The position numbers and the translations under genes were made by a program. Positions 45,801-56,600 of a DNA stretch of 64,000 nucleotides are shown here, piece after piece; position 1 is the first letter of the stretch; every line of letters begins with the position of its first letter. The notes beneath the pieces are model-generated. The model was not told where the DNA came from, did no database searches, and worked only from the letters and a program-made list of their open reading frames with translations. The stretch comes from Caenorhabditis elegans (Eukaryota; Nematoda; Chromadorea; Rhabditida; Rhabditidae). The stretch spans positions 124,001 through 188,000 of the forward strand of contig NC_003283.11 in assembly GCF_000002985.6 (NCBI RefSeq), in the 5' to 3' direction.

Positions 45801-48203
45801 TTGTCTGAAATTGTCCTTTTTTAGGGCAAAACATTTTTTCATCGTTTTTGGGGATAATTTTTTTTTCGAAAAATTGGCAAAATTTTGAACCGCCGAAAAC
45901 ATGTTTTAAAAAAAAGTGTTTTTTCGAAAATATTTTTTATGACTTAAAAATTCTTATTTTTACCTCAAAAAAATTTACAGAGGCCTCGGCTTCATGTACA
46001 TTCGTTACACCCAACCACCAGCTGACCTCTGGTATTGGCTGGAACCCTATTTGGATGATGATCGGGAAATCGATCCGAGATCTGGTGGAGGTGATCTAAT
46101 GACTTTTGGGCAGCTCGTTCGGACAATGATCAATAAATTGGATTGGTACGGTACTCTATTCCCAAGAATTCCGGTTCCAATTCAAAAAGATATTGATGAG
46201 AAATTTTCGGAACGAAAGAAGCAACAATTATTGGAAGAAGAAGAATGGAATGGTGCAGAGAATTCAATGAAAGGAGCTGAAGAAGAGGAGAAAAAAGAAG
46301 AAAAATCATTGCCAAAAGTATCGAAATGCAAGCATCATTTGAGACATCATCACTGTAGAAAACACCGAAAAAATTGCCCGGCTAAAGCGAAAAGGTTAGA
46401 TTTTTCAGACGAAATTACGGAACGAAAATTGAATTTTTTTCCATAAAAAAAATTTCAATCAGGATTCAGGACAATCAATCAGGACAAAAATCAGATTTTC
46501 AACAAAAATCGATTTTCGGATTTTTTTTTTCATAAAAAATTTCACAATTAGAAGAATGGCTGAAAGTTATCGAAAATTGATTTTTTCAGAGAAAATACGA
46601 GAAAATAATAAAAAATTTTAATAAAAAATGTACTGGAAAGTATTTTTATGTCAAAAAAACGTATTTGAAGAATTTTTGATTTTTATCAAAAAATTATTAA
46701 AAATCCAATTTATTTTTAAATTTGATTTAGAAATATCGATGTAGAATAAAAATTCAAGAATATTCTGTGATTTTCAGCGAAAATCTGAAATTTTTTGAAT
46801 TTTCTAAAACTTATTAGAGAAATTATGAAGAAAAAAACTTTTTTCACAATAAAAAAACCAGACATTGTTTAAAAATTTATTTTCGAAGAATAAATTTTGA
46901 AAAATTTATGCTTGAATAGAAATTCCAATTTTTTTTTGATTTTTTGGAACATTGAAAAGTGAAGTAAAAATGAGAAACATGACTTTTCAAAAATTTTTGT
47001 TAGAAAAATGCCTAAAAATTATCGAATTAATTTTTTTTCAGAAATGTTTTTTAACGAAAAAGCTTATGAAATTCAAGAGAACCACGAAAATTAAAAAAAA
47101 AAACTTTTCAGAAAGAACGAAAAGTTAAAAAAATTTAAAAATCACTAAAAATACAGAATTTTTTTTTAATTTGACAAATAAAAAAATTTTTTTCAACTAA
47201 TTTCTAGAGAATCTAACTTGCGGAAATTAGAAAAAAAGTTTTTTTTTGTGAAAATTCCGAAATTAATTTTTTTCCAGATTACGCGAGGAGAAGGAAAAGC
47301 AACAACAAAACGACGTGGAAATGGGAGAAACTAGTTCGAAAACCAACTGAAATCAGGTAAAACCTCTACCTTATACTGTTGGGAGACATCTTTTTGGTTG
47401 AAAAGTTGAATGGCAGCGACCAGCTCGGTGGGAGTCGTTCCAACGTCTTCGCAGAAGCATTCAATCTGAAATTGTCAATTTTTCTTTTGAAGTTTGGAAC
47501 TTTTAAAATTAATATATGTAGTTCAATCAAAATTTTAAAACTGCGTGGTTTTCAAAAATTAGTTAGATCTGATTTTCTGTGTAGTTGGTTGTAAATTTAC
47601 CAAAGTATCAATAAGCTGAGAGTACTCCTTATGAATCATAATATAGACATCAGTTTCCATTTGTTGACGATCAAAAACTGAAATTATACCGATTATTGGG
47701 GAAAAAATCAGTTTTTTTTAAATATATCAAGTTACTCCTAAAATATCCTTCTCAAAACATTTTAAATTTTTTTAAATTTTCTTATTTACAGTCGAAATGT
47801 AAATAATTACTTAGTTTCGGCCTATAAATATTTTGAAAATCTACCAAAAATTTCAAATTTTAGCAAAAGTTTGACCTGCCATAGAATATTTCTGGAATTA
47901 TTTTTGAAAAGTCTTATTATAAAATTCGCTTGTTTTGGGCCAGTTTTAGTCTATTTAGAAAGAATTTTGAATCGATTCATTTCTTTTCTATATTTAGTAT
48001 TTTTCACCATTTTTAGTTTATTTTGACGAAACTATTTAGAACTCACCAACAGACTGTGACTCTATGAACGATGCAATTGGAATCGACCAAATAGAGGAAG
48101 TGATGAATTCCAGAAATTTGCTCAAAAGCTTCTTTTGCTTCCTTGAAGCATCATCGCTGCCACCCTCCGGATTTTTGTTCTTCTTCGAGAATCGGCGTAG
48201 CAT
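39888..48203 (-). CDS. CFAP36: CFAP36-like BART-domain protein with long disordered insert
   Basis: Seven minus-strand exons: 48203-48047, 47677-47601, 47465-47370, 42083-41715, 41671-40583, 40206-40084 and 40034-39888. They join in frame to 685 residues. The N-terminal BART-like domain (about 25-155) follows CFAP36/CCDC104: KFLEFITSSIWSIPIASFIE, IHKEYSQLIDTLIE, ALEPLLAAQNFNVF, MMRKNIELQLQALQMI. It continues with the helix SVLRHSKDEYDSMQKG. The C-terminus also matches (RVRAQYLREQRDKLLQMK). Human CFAP36 is 342 residues; here about 340 extra residues, rich in Ser, Thr, Lys and Pro, sit between the two. They include two copies of a RPGTSxKK...SEMSS-like repeat. CFAP36 binds ARL3 and is a ciliary protein, so a role in sensory cilia is inferred. 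Intron 3 (5.3 kb) contains the entire PRPF38B gene on the opposite strand. Confidence 0.85.
40337..40436. repeat. ~100-bp hairpin in CFAP36-like intron 5
   Basis: TAGGCACATTTTAAGTCGGT is mirrored by CCTACTTAAAATGTGCC, with further pairing out to CGCC / GGCG. Each arm is about 45 bp with a short A-rich loop (ATCCAAAAAAGAAT). It may be a miniature repeat or a small hairpin RNA source. Confidence 0.6.
42315..42480. repeat. Inverted repeat with CCATGGGTCTCGTTAGGTAT ends
   Basis: CCATGGGTCTCGTTAGGTAT at 42322 is matched by ATACCTAACGAGACCCATGG-type sequence at about 42456-42476. It lies in CFAP36-like intron 3, upstream of the nested PRPF38B gene. Confidence 0.7.
42993..47350 (+). CDS. PRPF38B: PRP38 domain pre-mRNA splicing factor (PRPF38B type)
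   Basis: Five exons: 42993-43133, 43875-44033, 44321-44517, 45981-46394 and 47278-47350, giving 327 residues. After an acidic, Gln-rich start (MDTVQAIIQQQIE...) comes the PRP38 domain, about residues 50-215. It reads LPVWGNKVTMNLN, LVLENIRESYYYKN, VKHLEPWEKGTRRLQGMTG, CLLYRLFNLKISRKQL, GLGFMYIRYTQPPADLWYW and FLPRIPVP-like FPRIPVPIQ. The C-terminus is Glu/Lys- and His/Lys-rich rather than a full RS domain. The PSSAYCLL-like SSAYCLLYRLF insert fits PRPF38B better than PRPF38A. PRP38 proteins join the spliceosome before activation. CCCGCAG lies 4 bases before ATG and is a likely SL acceptor. The whole gene is inside an intron of the CFAP36-like gene; its stop is only 20 bp from exon 3 of that host. 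Confidence 0.92.
44688..44839. repeat. Nested palindrome centred on TGACGTCA
   Basis: Outer inverted repeat ATGGGGTTATTCAAGTA / TACTTGAATAACCCCAT. Inside it, 44767-44812 is a perfect 46-bp palindrome (ATGTATTTAAATACAT arms) whose centre is GTGACGTCAC, the form of a CREB/ATF site. Located in PRPF38B intron 3. Confidence 0.85.
44848..45963. repeat. Long imperfect fold-back in PRPF38B intron 3
   Basis: Left arm 44848-45315 and right arm 45498-45963 are inverted copies: GAAACCCCTGAAATGGATAA at 45750 versus its inverse at 45055, and the AAAGGTCTATTTATG block on both sides. The A-rich spacer is about 180 bp. Confidence 0.85.
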
Positions 48204-48418
48204 TTTTTTTCTGAGTTCGTATTAATTATTGATCACGAATTGAAAGAGAGATTAGCATCAACAAAGGAATTTGAATTTGAAAAAAAAACTTGGCAAATCG
48301 CCAAAAGCTACGAAGTTTGTCTGGAAAAGTAGGCTAAGTTACCAAGCCTGCAAATCTAATTCGGAATTTCAAATTAGACTTATTTTTCGGACAAAATGCC
48401 TAACCTAGCGGTTGAGAC

Positions 48419-49432
48419 CAGACTTGTGCGGCATTCGGCATTCGGCATAATGCCGGTTTTTGGAGCGCGGCATATGCCGTTATGCCGGTTTGAAAATTCA
48501 CGGCATATGCCGTAAATGCCGTTATGCCGAAAAATAAAATGACCGGCATAACGGCATAATGCCGACATTATGACGGCATTATGCCGTTTTTTTTGCATTT
48601 TTGGCTTTGGTTTCCATTTTTCTATGTTCCATATTTTCATTATTTTTTAGTGTTTCCGATAAATCTTGAAGTTTCTGAAAAGAAGGGAAATGCGCTCCGC
48701 CGTCACGCGCTAGAGATGAGAGGCACCAGACACCAAAATAGTGTGTCAGAGAGATACGTTGAAGTCGAGACGGAATTGCTTTTTGAATTTGTTTGTTTTT
48801 TTTTCTATTTTTTTTGTTTCTTATCTTTTTTCTTTAGAAATTGAAGCTAAGAAATTATTTTTCAGGTAATTCGACGTCAAGAAAGTGAATTCCCATCGGC
48901 GAAAACTCCAAAAGGAGAAAAGTTTTGAAATGTGAGTTGAAATTGATGACGATGATATTCTGATTGAAGTTGTTGAAGAGGAAGAAGAAGAGCAATTGGT
49001 GGACGGAAACGATATGGAAGTAGATGATTCAGACTATGAGGATTCTGACATTGAAGAGCTATGATTCTAAAATGATATAATCAAGAGATGGTTTTGATTG
49101 GTTTTAAACTTTTGTGTTGAACTTTTATATTGTTAATTTAACTTGTTTTTTTTTTCTTTGTTGACTTTTCCTAATAAAATACTCGATTATAAATTTTTTT
49201 TGATGATCAGCAAAAACTTTTTCAAAATGCCGAAATGCCGATTGTCGGTTTTTGGAGCGCGGCATATGCCGAAATGCCGATTTCAAAATTCACGGCATAT
49301 GCCGAAAATGCCGTTATGCCGAAAAGAAAAATGGACGGCATATCGGCATATGCCGATATGCCGAAAAAAATTTTTGGCGGCATATGCCGTTGTGCCGTTA
49401 TGCCGAAAAATGCCGAATGCCGCACAAGTCTG
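48419..49432. mobile_element. hAT-like non-autonomous DNA transposon with 8-bp target duplication
   Basis: The element is 1014 bp with inverted ends CAGACTTGTGCGGCATTCGG / CCGAATGCCGCACAAGTCTG. Both sides are flanked by the identical octamer GTTGAGAC (48411-48418 and 49433-49440). The terminal inverted repeats extend about 200 bp as ATGCCG-rich sequence. The interior keeps a coding remnant, 48939-49064, giving a very acidic tail (EIDDDDILIEVVEEEEEE...SDIEEL) that ends in TGA. Eight-base duplications and CA...TG ends fit the hAT superfamily. Acidic tails occur at the C-terminus of some transposases, but I cannot confirm the source. The rest of any transposase has been lost, so this copy needs enzyme in trans. 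Confidence 0.82.
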
Positions 49433-49640
49433 GTTGAGACCTTTGCCAGCTATCACCAGAGCCTGTGAGCAGCACAAACAAAAAAGGCTTTGAGTGTAAA
49501 TGTGCTGACTTGCTCGATCTCTCTCCCAGGAGAGTTGTCGGTTGTCACGGAGACACAATGTCTCACTCCTTCTTCTCTTTTTCTCTTTTAGCAGCCTTCC
49601 GTTTTCACGCCCGCCCTTCCAGAGTGCCCCGCCTTTCTTC

Positions 49641-49641
49641 T

Positions 49642-49733
<92 letters not shown>
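49641..49733 (+). repeat. (CT)n microsatellite, about 93 bp
   Basis: Uninterrupted alternating CT from the end of TTCTGCTCTCT to CTCTCGAG. It reads as poly-Leu-Ser on one strand and poly-Arg-Glu on the other, so the open frames here are artefacts. It could bind GAGA-type factors. Confidence 0.95.
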
Positions 49734-49734
<1 letters not shown>

Positions 49735-50439
49735 AGTTAGTGTCTCGGAAATTGTTACAACTGAAATGAGATTCGGGGGATGTTGAAAAACGGTTGTGAG
49801 GTTTGATATGGGAAGTTGAAGAAATGGCAAAATAAATTCGGAAGCAGTGATGAAAATCGACTATAGTCAAGAAGTTTGACGACACATGGTCTTTGACTGT
49901 AATCGTGAATCTGTAACTTTGGAACTTAAGATTTATATGTCCTACCATATAGATACGAGAAAGTCTATGCAGATAGACTGTAGATAACGTTTCTGATTTT
50001 ACCAAATTTGCAATTTTTCGAATGTTGAACCACCATATTAAAATTTTCGGTCGTTTGGGCCAAAAATGAAATACTTTCTTTATGGTGAACAGAAGCGTCG
50101 GTTTTCTTTTTTAATCTCTGTGGAATTTTTTTTCGATGACACCCTTGATGGTAAAGTAAGCGTAGATCGCTTCAGGCAAAGTCAGGCAAAGTAGAACGCC
50201 TACTGTAGGCAATTCAAAGTCTTCTAGTTCTCCGGATTTTTGCAAGATGAGATTCACAAGCGTTCCATCTGTTTTTTCTTTCCTAAATTCTCAAGGGAAG
50301 TCTACATTTTGTGCTTGTTGTTGTTTTTTTATTCCCGGAGCCTTATATGCGCGTGTGCACAAATGAATAACACATTTGGATTAGCTGTTTATTGGACACT
50401 TGGAGAGAGTGACGAAAACATGAAAAAGAGCACAAAAGT

Positions 50440-52517
50440 TTAATAAAAAATGTCGCCGCGGTGCTTCGGATAAGTGTAGTTGAGCTCACCAGTGTCGCTG
50501 ATTTCGAAGGCTTCCACCTCGTAGTCCACGAGAAAATAGAAGGGACGTTTGCGCCGATGTTGAACGATGCTTGAAGTGGTGGCTGAAAGTATTTTCGTTG
50601 AAATTGAAAAAATGAAAAATCCAACTTTTTGCTTGAACTCCTCGAAATAAGAATTGCAAGACCAATTAGCATTTCCGAACTCCGCCTACTCTGTCTGATT
50701 GGTCGGAAAAGAGCGGTGCGAATCGCTGATTGGTCGCAGTTCTCATTTTGGAAGGAATTCAAATACTGTATTCTTTATTCTTTCGCGATTTTTGTCTTTT
50801 TTCTTTTGTGGCTTTCTGGAATTCAGATTAAATTCTAAATCTAGAAATGTATCATTTGAAGGTTTACATTTAGAATATATCATTGTTCTCGAAAAATTAA
50901 ACGATGAAGCTTATCACATAGAAATTTTGAATTGAAAATTTTCAGTGCATTTTTCACTACTTTCATGGCCTGTAGAGGCACAAAAAATGTTTTTTTTTTA
51001 TTTTGACTTTTGAATTTTGGAGGTTTTCAAGAATAGGCAAACGTTTTGGCATCTTTTTGAAAAAATCTGATTTTTTGGTAGATTCTATCCACTTTCTAAA
51101 AATTCTACATGCTCTGAACAAAGTGGAAAATACACTGAAAATTTCAGATCGAAGTTTCAGGTGTTTGAATTTGTGTAATAGTCTGAAAAATCTGAATATA
51201 AGCTTTCAAATGAGACATCTCGAAGAAAATGAATTTGTGAAAAAATCCAATTTTTTTCTAATTCGAGCACAAAATGATGTCGGTCTATCACACCTCCTTG
51301 TTGTTAGGTGAATAATTGTTAAATTCTTAATCTTTATGATATAACAAAGATAGGCTTCTAACTACGTCACGCCTACATATTCAATGAAATTTTGTAGTGC
51401 TACTACTATTTGTGCAAGCCGGAATATGAATGTCCTTTCATTTTTTTTCGTCCCAAAAGTATATAAAATATCTCACGATATACTCAGAGATTGGGCAACA
51501 AAGTTCAGGAGAACTTTTGATGCACACCGGAAATAAAAGGGCTTCACTGCTTTTTTTGTTGAATTCATATTGGTTTTGGCGGGAAATATTGAATCATTAT
51601 TGATACTTTTGAAACAGGAATAGACAGTATTTTTCGTACGGAAATTCGATAATTTCCGAAAATGTTCGGTTGCCTCCCTCGCCCCCTTTGAAATTACAGG
51701 AGACTAAAATTCGAAGAATGCGTATTACGAAACGTATACGCGCAAAATATCTCATAGCGAAAACTACAGTAATTTTTTAAATTACTACTGTAGCGCTTGT
51801 GTCGATTTATGGGCTCGATTAAAATTGAGCAAAAAATTTAGAAAATACTATGCAGGCGCGGAGGAAAATAAAATATCGATATCACTATTCGGAAACAAAT
51901 TCATTTCAAAAATCGAGCACGTAAATCGACACAAGCGCTACAGTAGCAATTTTTAAAAAAATTACTGTAGTTTTCGCTACGAGATATTTTGCGCGTCAAA
52001 TTTGCTGCGCAATACGCATTCTCAGAATTTTGCGTTACCGTAATATACACGGTGAAGAACACGAGCCACCAGGAGTACGGTAGCCCTGACTTTAATTGCA
52101 AAAAAAGAGAAAACAGTGAAAAAAATCTGTATATAATTGCTATTATTTTTAAATTTCGCAAAAAAAATTAGAAATGACCACATTAATTTTGAATTCCTGC
52201 GCGAATGAATTCTATTTTTTGCGTATTCCTGCAATATTTATTGGATTTTCTCTTAGCCTAAAGCCTAAAACGCAGAAATTTCGAAATAATAAATTGACCA
52301 TTTTTGAATTATTGGTGCAAAATTGAGAAAAATTGTGAAAAATTATACCATTTTTTGAACAATTACGCTCAGCTTACTAATTGTAAGATTACTCAGATTT
52401 ATGGCAAAACACGATTTTTACGCCTTCAAAAAATCCTAGCTTTTGGCAAAACTTACAGGAAATTAAAAAATTCAGAATAAAAAGTAATAAGATCCAGGAA
52501 GCCATGACTCGAATCAT
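50440..52517 (-). CDS. Predicted small secreted protein (67 aa)
   Basis: Two minus-strand exons, 52517-52457 and 50582-50440, join at phase 1. Exon 1 codes MIRVMASWILLLFILNFLIS, a textbook signal peptide that ends at a GTAAGT donor. Exon 2 follows TACTTTCAG and codes STTSSIVQHRRKRPFYFLVD, then YEVEAFEISDTGELNYTYP, ending RGDIFY and TAA. A basic run (RRKR) follows the presumed mature N-terminus and could be a proprotein cleavage site. No known family is recognised. A competing frame is open upstream in exon 1 (GVQKYTTFPIQAENGNYGVF), so a longer or different first exon remains possible. ATTAAA just past the stop could serve as poly(A) signal. Confidence 0.5.
51712..52030. repeat. Palindromic repeat with TGTGTCGATTTA core
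   Basis: GAATGCGTATTACGAAACG / CGCAATACGCATTC ends, and an inner GCGCAAAATATCTCATAGCG / CGCTACGAGATATTTTGCGC, then CTACTGTAGCGCTTGTGTCG / CGACACAAGCGCTACAGTAG. Same family as 39515-39770. It lies in the intron of the small secreted-protein gene. Confidence 0.85.
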
Positions 52518-53643
52518 TGTAGTTGAACTGTATGAATGATTTGATCCCAGCTTCTTCCGCCACCCTAAACACCCCATAATTTCCGTTTTCCGCTTGAATA
52601 GGAAATGTTGTATATTTCTGTACTCCTTCCTGAAGTATTAAAACTCGTTTTCGTTTATTAAACTGTTTCTTTTTTCAGATCACTCAACTTCCTCTTCTCA
52701 ACGTCAACTTCGACTCGGCTAATTATAATTTTATTTATTTTTCTGATTTTTTTAAAATTCTTGTTTTTTCTCAAATTTCCAATTTCAACATCATCTTATT
52801 TTCAAATAAAAATATTTATTTTGCGACTTTCTATTAATTTGAAACAGCGAATATTGTTAATTTATTAAGTAAATTTAATCATTTTAGATCGTTTTCAACC
52901 GATTTTCGAGGGCTTTCCACAAATTTTGTACTTTTAAATAAATTTAAAGTTTATTCTACCGAAAACACTATTTATTTTTCCACGTGGACACCGCCAATTT
53001 TCTCTGAAAATTCTAAAATTCTGGTTGAAAATTAATTTTTAAAGCTTCCTCACGAGAAAAGCGCCAACGCACGAGGAGCGCGCCAGCAAACCCGCATTGA
53101 CGCAGTCTCGGTGCACTTCTGAACTCCAAAACACACTGTTCCCGTTCGATTTTTCTCGCATTTTTCATAGTTTTTTTCGAAATTGAAGCTTTTAAAGGTG
53201 TTTTAGACTTGATTCGAAGTGAAATATTGATTGATTGAGCCGGAAAATAGGCAAAAAGTTCTGGAAAAACGCGCGAAATTAAAATTCCAGTGACTTTCGA
53301 GATAATGATATTGATTTTTCCGAGTAATTAAGTTGATATCCAGCTATTTATTTTTGCGTGACATTCTAATTACCGGATTTTCAAAGTTTTTTCGAAAAAA
53401 AAACAAAGCAAAATCGATTTATTTCGAATTACTCGCGACTTCTCAACTTTGAAGCTGAAAATAGTTAGTTTTGTTTTTTCTGTTATCAGTGCGCGCTTTT
53501 TCTGCAATAATAACATTCCGCAGTACGATTTTTTCAAATTTTTTGCTTTTCGAGAACGGAAAATCAAGTTTATTTCAGTGTGCACGAAAAACGAGCGAGA
53601 TTCTGACTTGACCAGTTCGTTCGGAATCGACTCATTTTTGGAG
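52518..53643. promoter_or_regulatory. Shared upstream region of the small secreted gene and cul-3
   Basis: Divergent intergenic region. A GC-rich island at about 53050-53120 (GCGCCAACGCACGAGGAGCG, GCGCGCCAGC) stands out and includes E2F-like GCGCGCC. This is a plausible promoter core, not demonstrated. Confidence 0.4.
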
Positions 53644-56600
53644 ATGAGCGGACGCTCCGGTAATGGTGGACAACAAAAAATGAGAATTCGCCCATTTATG
53701 GTAGGTTTACACACACAGATTTTAGTCCTCTATCAAGCCTGTCTCCTTGTTTTGCGTGAAAAATCGATTTTTTTAAAACGAAACTTGGAATGTTACGGCC
53801 GAATTATCCGCGATATCCGAACAATCCGTCAATTTCTGATGAGAAACTGATATTTTTCCACTGGCAACTGTATGCCACGTGGCAATCATTTTCAGTTTGC
53901 GTGCCACGTGCCAAAACTCGTCATTTCTAAAGAACAAAAGCAAAATATTTTTTTTTCATATAACAAAATCGATTCTGAGGGATTTCTAATGGTCAATAAT
54001 TGTTTTTGACCGTTTAACCAGGAAAAAACGAAGAGAAAAACTGTAAAATCGTATTTCCGCCGTTTTTTATCGATTTTCTATTTTTTTTCCTATTTGCTTG
54101 GACTAGCCATTAGAAACATGAAATTTGTTATAAACGGCAATGTTCTCGCAAAAATGACCTCACATAAGAGTTTTTCGCGTTTTTTTCACGAAAAAAAAAC
54201 GCATTTTTGATCGAAATTTACCGAATTTCATCCCAAAAAAGTTCCAAAATTTTTGCCAAATTTTGCTAAAATCTGATATTTCGTAAACTTTTCTAGCTGG
54301 AAAATCCCTGAGTTTAGCAAATTTTGGCGCTTTTCCGAAAATTTTGAATTCTTATAATGAAATTTTGGAAATTTTTTAATAGTCGGGCCAGTTTTTGGTC
54401 ATTTAAGGAAAATGCCCAAAATTTAGAAAAGCCGCAAAAAAAAAACGGAGAAAAATGATTTTTTTTCAGGCCACAATAGACGAGCAATATGTGACACAGA
54501 CATGGGAACTTTTGAAGCGTGCCATACAGGAAATCCAACGCAAAAACAATTCGGGCTTGAGTTTCGAGGAGCTCTACCGCAACGCATATACAATGGTGCT
54601 CCACAAGCACGGAGAACGTCTCTATAATGGCCTGAAAGACGTGATTCAGGATCATATGGCGTCGGTTCGAATTCGAATTATCGAATCAATGAATTCTGGA
54701 AGCTTCCTGGAGACTGTCGCCGAATCGTGGGCTGATCACACTGTCGCCATGGTCATGATTCGTGATATTCTGATGTATATGGATCGGATCTACGTGGCAC
54801 AGAATAATCACGTCCTGCCGGTCTATAATCTGGGTCTCGACGCGTATCGGACGGAAATTCTGCGGCAAAACGGGATTGGCGACCGAATTCGCGATGCTCT
54901 TCTGGAGCTTATCAAATTGGATCGAAAATCGAATCAAATCAATTGGCACGGAATAAAAAACGCGTGTGATATGCTCATCTCGCTAGGAATCGATAGCCGG
55001 ACGGTTTATGAGGACGAATTTGAGAGGCCACTTCTGAAGGAGACTAGTGATTACTATCGGGATGTGTGCAAGAATTGGCTTTCTGGCGACAATGACGCGT
55101 GCTTCTATCTGGCACAGGTGGAGATTGCGATGCACGACGAGGCGAGCCGAGCGTCGAGATATCTTGACAAAATGACAGAGGCCAAAATCCTGCAGGTGAT
55201 GGATGATGTGATGGTTGCTGAGCATATTCAGACGATTGTCTACATGCAGAATGGTGGTGTGAAGTTTATGTTGGAGCACAAGAAGATTGAGGATTTGACT
55301 CGCATTTTCCGTATTTTCAAACGTATCGGAGATTCGGTGACAGTACCGGGTGGTGGATTGAAGGCGCTGCTTAAGGCGGTTAGCGAGTGAGTTTTTCGCG
55401 CGATTTTTTTTTAGAAATTGAATTATTTGGTGATTACAGCCGTGGGAGGAACGTTGTAAAATTAAAATTTGAACAATTTTCACCACAAAAAGGCACTAGC
55501 ATGGTTATCTGTCGATTTACGAAGCCTGTGTACTCTTCGAGGGGAAATTTTGTTTTTTTACCCCAGAAATTACGGGTTTTTGCTTTAATGCGGAGATTTC
55601 AATGATTTTATTTTGTAAAAAATTGAAAATTTCACCCAAAATGGCTCCATGTGTCGGTTTAACCAGCTTTTGTGCTCCTCGAAAATTTATGTATTTGATG
55701 GTTAAATCTAGACTTTACTTTGGCACTTTTTTTGAAGAGGATTTTACAGTGTTTAGCTAAAATGCTTAATCGTTCAAATTATTTCTAATTTTAATGGTAA
55801 AACACCACCAATGCAAGCATTTCAGCCAGAAACCGTAAAAAATAATCCACGTGGAGTACACGAGTCGCGTAAATCTACACATGGCCGTGTTAGTAGAGGT
55901 TTCGCGGCCACGTTTTCGCTTCAAGAAATTTAAATTCCAGCCAATTTACTGTATTTTTATTTATCAAACTCTACTTTTCTGACCTAAACCCGTGTCACTC
56001 GCCCGCAGCAATCTGTTTATTTGTTCTGTTGTCCATTACGTCGAACACCGCCGCTTCTCCTTAAAACGCCTCAGCTGTTGGTGGTTTTAGTTTTTAGATA
56101 ACACCAACCCTAACAGTTGAACACGGAGCATTCAGAAAACTAGAGCAGAATTGGGGGTTGCTCAGCAAGAAAAGTTAACTTTTTTTTCCAGATATCTCAA
56201 CGAAACCGGCTCGAACATTGTGAAAAATGAGGATCTGCTCAAAAACCCCGTCAATTTTGTCAACGAATTGCTCCAGCTCAAAGACTACTTCTCCAGTCTG
56301 CTCACCACTGCGTTTGCCGACGATCGTGACTTTAAGAATCGCTTCCAGCATGATTTCGAGACGTTCCTCAACTCGAATCGCCAATCGCCGGAATTTGTGG
56401 CCCTCTACATGGACGATATGCTGCGAAGCGGTCTGAAATGTGTGTCGGACGCCGAAATGGACAATAAGCTCGACAATGTGATGATCTTGTTCCGCTATCT
56501 ACAGGAGAAGGATGTATTCGAGAAGTATTTCAAGCAATACCTCGCCAAACGTCTCTTGCTCGACAAATCGTGCTCCGACGATGTGGAGAAGGCTCTGCTG

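Larger units (their letters stand above)
48204..50439. other. Intergenic region holding a hAT-like element and a (CT)n tract
   Basis: Upstream flank of the CFAP36-like gene. The 48419-49432 transposon and 49641-49733 microsatellite are listed separately. 49740-50439 shows no convincing exon. Confidence 0.5.

Noticed and set aside
49283..50005. 240-residue minus-strand open frame with long Arg-Glu run
   Set aside because: It is produced by the (CT)n microsatellite and the transposon end; no splice or family support.
54983..55486. 167-residue minus-strand open frame
   Set aside because: Antisense shadow of cul-3 exon 2.
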